DNA of 9,947 nucleotides. Origin: JBLHLB01 sp047618505 (GTDB lineage Bacteria > Planctomycetota > UBA1135 > GCA-002686595). A program made the position numbers and the translations under genes. Below the pieces are notes generated by a model. It saw only the letters and a program-made list of their open reading frames with translations. It ran no database searches and was not told the DNA's origin. Where the stretch lies: the NCBI GenBank assembly GCA_047618505.1, contig JBLHLB010000134.1:1-9947 (forward strand), in the 5' to 3' direction. Within the stretch, counting starts at the first letter, position 1. Every line of letters begins with the position of its first letter. Below are positions 5,783 through 9,947 of the stretch, piece by piece.

Positions 5783-6737
5783 TGAAGCTGACCCCGTGGA
5801 ATGGGTCACCGCACGCCCTGCGCGGCTGAGCGACGTGATCCGTCGCATCTTTGGTTTCCCAGTGCTGCTCCTCGATCAGCGCGACCTGATCCAGAGCAGT
5901 GTGAAGCGCGAATTAGAAGCACGCTTCAAGGGCACCCTCCTGGGCTGGCTGTGGCCCATGATGCACCCGCTGTTTCTGTTCGTCGTCTACTACTTCATCT
6001 TCACGAACCTGCTGTCCTTCAAGCTGGGGGCCAACATTCCCAAGGGGCAAGAGTCGGCCCTGGGCATCTACATGTTCGTGGGGATCATGGTGTTTTCCTC
6101 CGTGTCGGATTCCCTGACACGGGCGTCGACGTCGATTCTCGACAACGGCAACCTGATCAAGAAGCTGGCCTTCCCATCGGAAATCCTGCCGCTCAACGTG
6201 ACCCTGGTGGGTCTCGTTACCCTGCTCTTCGGCGTCGGCGTGTTCATCCTGATGTCCGTGGTGACGCCAATCTGGACGATGCCCGGTTGGCATCTGCTTT
6301 GGATCCCTGCCTGCCTCCTGCTCCAGGCCATCTTCACCTATGGGATCGCCCTGTTGCTGGGCACCCTGCAGGTCTTCCTGCGCGACACGGCGCAGATTGT
6401 AGGGGTGTTGCTCACGGCTTGGATGTTCAGCACGCCCCTCTTCTGGGTGCCCGAGTTGATTCAGGGGACGGCAAGTGAGCCCAGCACCATCGATCGCTGG
6501 ATGCCGCTGATCAAAGCCAACCCCATGTATCACTGCGTGCAGGCCTGGCGTGGCGCGTTGATGGGGGACCTGCATGTCTACACGGATCTGACCCTGACGG
6601 AGATCGACAAGACGCCTGTTAGTGTCGACGCCGTCGGCGATCATCTCCTGGCCTTTGCCCCCTGGGCCGTGGGCGCCTACATCTTGGGCTATGCCCTATT
6701 CGTCTACTCCCAACGCCGCTTCGCGGACGAGGTCTAA
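5763..6737 (+). CDS. ABC-2 type polysaccharide export permease, Wzm family
   Basis: This 324-residue integral membrane protein is the channel subunit that moves a lipid-linked glycan across the inner membrane with the ATPase encoded next. A cytoplasmic N-terminal segment (1-60) ends with the family motif around KRELEARFKGTLLGWLWP (48-65). Six hydrophobic segments follow at about 64-84, 100-118, 143-168, 176-203, 208-229 and 297-316. The conserved block DNGNLIKKLAFPSEILPL (127-144) is the cytoplasmic signature of Wzm/TagG/KpsM-like permeases. The periplasmic part between segments 5 and 6 is about 65 residues and holds the usual NPMYHCVQAWR (253-263) stretch. The start at ATG 5763 has no Shine-Dalgarno site. 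The stop lies 3 bp before the wzt-like gene, so both are on one message. The substrate could be an O-antigen-like chain, a teichoic-type polymer or another surface glycan; the sequence of the permease does not say which. Confidence 0.92.
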   Translation: MTTAPVDEADPVEWVTARPARLSDVIRRIFGFPVLLLDQRDLIQSSVKRELEARFKGTLLGWLWPMMHPLFLFVVYYFIFTNLLSFKLGANIPKGQESALGIYMFVGIMVFSSVSDSLTRASTSILDNGNLIKKLAFPSEILPLNVTLVGLVTLLFGVGVFILMSVVTPIWTMPGWHLLWIPACLLLQAIFTYGIALLLGTLQVFLRDTAQIVGVLLTAWMFSTPLFWVPELIQGTASEPSTIDRWMPLIKANPMYHCVQAWRGALMGDLHVYTDLTLTEIDKTPVSVDAVGDHLLAFAPWAVGAYILGYALFVYSQRRFADEV

Positions 6738-6740
6738 GAG

Positions 6741-8084
6741 ATGTCGTCCTCAGAAGATTGGGCCCTGGAGGCCGAGGGCCTCTCGAAGGCCTACCGCATT
6801 TACCGTGGACCTGGTCCACGCATCCTCGAAGCGATCAGCCGCGGAAAGTACAAGGGGCACCACGAATTCTGGGCCCTGCAGAACGTCAGCCTTAAGCTGC
6901 GCCGGGGCGCTTCCCTTGGACTCTGCGGTGCGAACGGTGCTGGCAAGTCGACCCTGATGAAGATCCTTGCGGGGACCACTTCGCCGACCCAGGGGCGCTA
7001 CCGCTTCAGTGGTCGCATGGCGAGCTTGCTGGAACTCGGTGCCGGCTTCCACGCGGAGTTCACCGGGCGCGCGAACATCGTCATGAACGGTGTCATGATG
7101 GGCATCCCCCGGCGTGAGATCGAAGCGAAGATGGAGGCCATCATCGACTTCGCCGAGCTGGGCGACTACATCGACGAACCCGTACGGACCTACAGCTCCG
7201 GCATGGGACTGCGACTTGGTTTCAGTGTCGCCATGGCGATCCTCCCGGAGATTCTGATCATCGATGAGGTCTTCGCGGTGGGGGACATGTACTTCCAGAA
7301 GAAGTGCATCGACAAGATCTATGAGCTGCGTAAAACCGGCACCACGATCGTCTTCTGCAGCCACAGCCTCTACGACGTGCGCCAGCTCTGTGACGAGGCC
7401 CTTTGGTTGGACCACGGCTTAGTCAAGGCCCAGGGCGACTCGGTCTTTGTGACCAACGAGTACACCGCCTTTCAACGCGATCACATCGGTGACGCCGACG
7501 AGCTCATGGCGGAACAGTTCCCCCTGGCCCCAGCGCTCGAGGGCAAGGCCCAGGACAAGGTCGTCCGTGGGATCCCTGACTTCCCGCGCATCCGTGACGC
7601 CCGCATCTACCGCGCTGGGACCGACGAAGAGGCCTACGAGATCACGACCGGTGACTCGATCGAGTTTCGCATCTGGTGGGAAAATCCTTCGCCGGAGAAA
7701 ATGCCCATCGAAGTTGGCGTCGGTTTTCTGCGCCAAGACATGACGACCTGTGGCGGTTGCAGCACCGGCTTCGACAAGTTCAGCGTGAAGGGCAAGGAGG
7801 GTTGCCTGGTGCTCAAGGTGCCCAGCGTGAAGCTCCTTTCGGGTCAGTTCATGGTGCCCATTTGGCTCCTGGATGAGAACGGCGTGCACCGCTATCACGA
7901 GTACCTCGTTCCGGAGAACCTCGTCGTTCGCACGAACACCCGCGCGGTTGGTCTCTTCTCTATTGACCACGAGTGGGAGACGTCGGAGCACGCCTTGCCG
8001 AAGAGCAAGAAGAAGGCCCTAGCCGAGGCCGCCTCCGAAGCCTCCTCCGAGTCTGCGGACGTTTCCGTGGGAGAAGCCTCGTGA
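6741..8084 (+). CDS. Polysaccharide ABC exporter ATPase with C-terminal glycan-binding domain, Wzt family
   Basis: This 447-residue protein powers glycan export with the upstream permease. The nucleotide-binding domain (about 5-245) has a Wzt-type start (YRIYRGPGPRILEAI, 19-33, then HEFWALQNVSLKL), Walker A GANGAGKST (63-71), signature YSSGMGLRL (151-159), Walker B ILIIDEVFAVGD (171-182) with E176 catalytic, and switch H208 in CSHSL. A linker (about 245-280) leads to a beta-rich domain at about 285-412, matching the Wzt carbohydrate-binding domain that in O9a-type systems recognises the terminal modification of the finished chain. The last 27 residues (421-447) are a low-complexity tail of Lys, then Ala/Ser/Glu. 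ATG 6741 lies 3 bp after the permease stop. The stop overlaps the next gene's GTG (GTGA), which predicts translational coupling. The C-terminal domain implies that a chain-end mark is read before export; the mark cannot be deduced. Confidence 0.93.
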   Translation: MSSSEDWALEAEGLSKAYRIYRGPGPRILEAISRGKYKGHHEFWALQNVSLKLRRGASLGLCGANGAGKSTLMKILAGTTSPTQGRYRFSGRMASLLELGAGFHAEFTGRANIVMNGVMMGIPRREIEAKMEAIIDFAELGDYIDEPVRTYSSGMGLRLGFSVAMAILPEILIIDEVFAVGDMYFQKKCIDKIYELRKTGTTIVFCSHSLYDVRQLCDEALWLDHGLVKAQGDSVFVTNEYTAFQRDHIGDADELMAEQFPLAPALEGKAQDKVVRGIPDFPRIRDARIYRAGTDEEAYEITTGDSIEFRIWWENPSPEKMPIEVGVGFLRQDMTTCGGCSTGFDKFSVKGKEGCLVLKVPSVKLLSGQFMVPIWLLDENGVHRYHEYLVPENLVVRTNTRAVGLFSIDHEWETSEHALPKSKKKALAEAASEASSESADVSVGEAS

Positions 8085-9343
8085 GATCGACGGCGCGCCT
8101 TTCGGCGTTCGTTGTCAACTATCAGTCCGGAGCTCTGGCTTCGGCCTGCGTGGCTTCCTTCTTCCACGAGTGGAAGCGCGCAGGACGTTCCCTTGACGAC
8201 CTCGAGATCATCGTGGTTGAGAACGGCTCGCCCACGGACCAGGAAGAGCACATGCTGGCCATCGAAGCCCAGGGTGCCCGGGTCCTGCGTTCGAAGGAGA
8301 ACCTGGGTTACTCCGGTGGCATGAACCTGGCCTTCGACGAGAGCAGCGGCGAAGCTGACGATCAGGTCGCGATCCTCAACCCGGACCTGTTCTTCCTTCC
8401 GGGGTCCATCGGGACCCTGATGGACTACCTCCTGGAGCACCCCGAGTGCGGCGCGGTGGACCCGAGCACAAGCATCGATCCCCTGGGCGTCATGCAGCTC
8501 CCGCGTAACCTCCTGCCTACCCTGCTGGACCACACGCGCGTGACCCTGGCTCACATGTCGCCGCGGTTTGCGCTCAACTACAGTCGCCACCGCATGAAGG
8601 TGACCCTGCCCTATTGGTTGGTCACGGGGCCTGTGAAAGCCGACATGCTCTCGGGTTGCTGCCTCTTCCTGACGCGCGCGAACATCGCTAAGGCTGGACG
8701 CGACATAGGAGGCATGCCGATGGATCCGCGCTATCCGCTCTACTACGAAGACACGGATCTCTTCCGTCGCATGGCGAGCGTGGGGCTGACGACGATTCAC
8801 CACGGCGGCGCGCGCATTATTCACCACTGGTCGCGTTCGGCCGGTGCCGGTGGCGAGTACCAGGAGGAGCCCATGCGGCGCTACCACCTGAGTCAAGCTG
8901 CCTACTACGAGCGTTTCTACGGAAAGCGCGGCGTCAAGTACGTTGCCTGGTTGAACGAACGCCTGCGCAAGTGGCCCGACGAGAAGACCCTGCGTCCGAT
9001 GCATCCCACAGAGGACCTCGGACACCACGAAAGCCCGCTGACCATAAAGTTCCCGCGGCATGCACGCTTCGTGCTGGAGATCACCATGTCACCGGTGTTC
9101 CTCGTGACCGCGGGGATGTTCGGCGAGGGCGATTCTTTCACCTTTCCCCTTGGTGCCTGGGAGTGGTTGTTCCAGGGCGTGTATCGGTTGCGGGCCCTTG
9201 ATCTGGACAACAACGAGTTACTCGGGTCCTGGACCTTCGGCAAGAGCTGCGAGGGTCGCAAAGAGCCCTTCTCTATCCAGGAAATGGAGCAGCTCGGTGA
9301 TTCAGTCGCTGGCGCCGTGCAGTCCTCGGAGGCGATGGCGTGA
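8081..9343 (+). CDS. Family 2 glycosyltransferase with unassigned C-terminal region
   Basis: This 420-residue cytoplasmic or membrane-associated enzyme most likely adds a sugar from a nucleotide donor to the exported glycan. Residues 1-240 are a GT-A fold of the rhamnosyltransferase (WbbL-like) type: AFVVNYQSG (9-17), VVENGS (45-50), NLGYSGGMN (74-82), the metal-binding region LNPDLFF (99-105), and the acceptor-side motif YYEDTDLFRRM (221-231) with likely catalytic acidic residues. GARIIHHWSRSAG (243-255) closes the catalytic part, and about 270-300 is a basic helical segment. Residues from about 320 to 390 are beta-rich with many aromatics and are not part of a standard GT2. GTG 8081 is chosen because GGGAG at 8069-8073 lies 7 bp upstream and it overlaps the wzt-like stop; the frame is open further upstream, but that stretch lies inside the wzt-like gene and looks non-coding. 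The donor and acceptor are unknown. Confidence 0.9.
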   Translation: MRSTARLSAFVVNYQSGALASACVASFFHEWKRAGRSLDDLEIIVVENGSPTDQEEHMLAIEAQGARVLRSKENLGYSGGMNLAFDESSGEADDQVAILNPDLFFLPGSIGTLMDYLLEHPECGAVDPSTSIDPLGVMQLPRNLLPTLLDHTRVTLAHMSPRFALNYSRHRMKVTLPYWLVTGPVKADMLSGCCLFLTRANIAKAGRDIGGMPMDPRYPLYYEDTDLFRRMASVGLTTIHHGGARIIHHWSRSAGAGGEYQEEPMRRYHLSQAAYYERFYGKRGVKYVAWLNERLRKWPDEKTLRPMHPTEDLGHHESPLTIKFPRHARFVLEITMSPVFLVTAGMFGEGDSFTFPLGAWEWLFQGVYRLRALDLDNNELLGSWTFGKSCEGRKEPFSIQEMEQLGDSVAGAVQSSEAMA

Positions 9344-9947
9344 TCCCCTGGCCCTTCGAAGGCTTCCCGGTGGATGCCCACGGCCGTGCACCACTACCGC
9401 AGCAATTGGGCGGGCCGACGCCCGGTCGCGTGTTGATTCTCGCACCCCACCCCGATGACGATGTGATCGGCATGGGCGGCTCCGCTGCGCTGCACGTGGA
9501 GCAGGGCGATGACGTCCATGTGATCGTCGTCTACAGCGGATTGAGCGGAGATCCAGAGCAGCGCTGGGACCCGTCTGAGTACGGTCCTATGCGTCAACGC
9601 GAAGCCCGTGCCGGAGGTGCGCACCTGGGCCTCTCCTCCTATGAGTTTTGGGACTATCCAGAGGGCCATAGCCCGGCTCCCTATGAGGTCTTGAAGGCCG
9701 CCGTCCACCTGGGAGAGTGCATTCAGAAGCTCGCACCGGACGTCGTCTATTGTCCCTGGATCGGCGAGCATCACCTGGATCATCACGTCCTGGCGAGAGT
9801 CACGCGCTTGGCCCTGGCACGCATCAAGTTTGCGGGAACAGCCTGGGGCTACGAGGTCTGGTCGCCGTTGATTCCAACCCACGTCATCAATATCGACTCG
9901 GTTTTCGAGCGCAAGGTCACAGCCCTGCGGGAGCACAAGACCCAGTT
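9340..9947 (+). CDS. PIG-L/LmbE family de-N-acetylase (N-terminal part, runs off window)
   Basis: Zinc-dependent enzymes of this family remove acetyl groups from N-acetylglucosamine-type sugars in glycolipids, mycothiol or bacillithiol precursors and polysaccharides. The first 202 codons are visible. After a leader of about 30 residues comes the strand VLILAPHPDDD (31-41), with the metal ligands H37 and D40 and general base D39 expected from family alignments, then GMGGSAALHVEQGDDVHVI (45-62), the MRQREARAGGAHLGL helix (84-98) and GEHHLDHH (142-149), the second metal motif (HxDH). The motif ends in Asp (D41) where many members have Glu. YEVWSPLIPTHVINID (171-186) is also family-typical. GTG 9340 overlaps the glycosyltransferase stop (GTGA), with a strong GGAGG at 9328-9332, 7 bp upstream. 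Position in a glycan export operon suggests it deacetylates a sugar in the exported glycan or its lipid carrier; a separate role in thiol metabolism cannot be excluded. Confidence 0.92.
   Translation, partial: MIPWPFEGFPVDAHGRAPLPQQLGGPTPGRVLILAPHPDDDVIGMGGSAALHVEQGDDVHVIVVYSGLSGDPEQRWDPSEYGPMRQREARAGGAHLGLSSYEFWDYPEGHSPAPYEVLKAAVHLGECIQKLAPDVVYCPWIGEHHLDHHVLARVTRLALARIKFAGTAWGYEVWSPLIPTHVINIDSVFERKVTALREHKTQ

Noticed and set aside
7973..8080. Upstream extension of the glycosyltransferase by 36 residues
   Set aside because: It would lie inside the end of the wzt-like gene, the product has no GT2 homology, and GTG 8081 has a good ribosome binding site and places the first strand near residue 8.
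7895..9061. Minus-strand reading frame of 388 codons opposite the glycosyltransferase
   Set aside because: It lies opposite clear GT2 motifs and has His/Val/Arg-rich shadow composition.
1..9947. Defence system, prophage, insertion sequence or CRISPR array
   Set aside because: No transposase, integrase, nuclease, methylase, terminal inverted repeats or spaced repeats were found; all recognisable genes are housekeeping, envelope or glycan functions.

Overview
The window is high-GC, densely packed bacterial DNA and reads as chromosomal rather than mobile. A member of the Planctomycetota, or a close PVC-superphylum relative, is the best guess. The main reason is a 73-residue protein (2379-2600) that matches, from memory, the small basic protein regarded as a PVC signature (N-terminus SIHPSLKG, then VLTRVERI, then WGLPKVR). 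A CRTAC1-type FG-GAP lipoprotein, weak or absent Shine-Dalgarno sites before several genes and frequent GTG starts fit this. No 16S gene or other decisive marker is present, so the phylum is inferred.

Layout. Positions 1-1264 (minus strand) hold the N-terminal 421 residues of a secreted or surface CRTAC1/FG-GAP lipoprotein that runs off the left edge. A non-coding gap of about 175 bp separates it from a plus-strand series that continues to the right edge: a single-pass membrane protein with a SPOR-like C-terminal domain (1440-2189); the small basic protein (2379-2600); queE, a radical SAM 7-carboxy-7-deazaguanine synthase (2688-3491); der, a double-GTPase ribosome assembly factor whose first codons abut queE (3503-4858); and a short lipoprotein of unknown function (4982-5530) preceded by three tandem copies of a 13-14 bp unit. 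A 232 bp gap (5531-5762) carries several clean inverted repeats and a short upstream reading frame.

The right half (5763-9947) is a glycan export and modification operon. It encodes a Wzm-type ABC-2 permease, a Wzt-type ATPase with a C-terminal glycan-binding domain, a family 2 glycosyltransferase with an unassigned C-terminal region, and a PIG-L/LmbE de-N-acetylase cut by the window edge. The genes are 3 bp apart or overlap by 4 bp (GTGA), which suggests one transcript and coupled translation. The plausible joint role is to build a surface polysaccharide or glycolipid in the cytoplasm (glycosyltransferase, deacetylase), recognise the finished chain (Wzt C-terminal domain) and move it across the inner membrane (Wzm/Wzt).

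I see no tRNA, rRNA, CRISPR array, insertion sequence, phage gene or recognisable defence system. The less explained parts are the hairpin-rich gap at 5531-5690, the triplicated unit before the lipoprotein, the C-terminal region of the glycosyltransferase, and the SPOR-like membrane protein.
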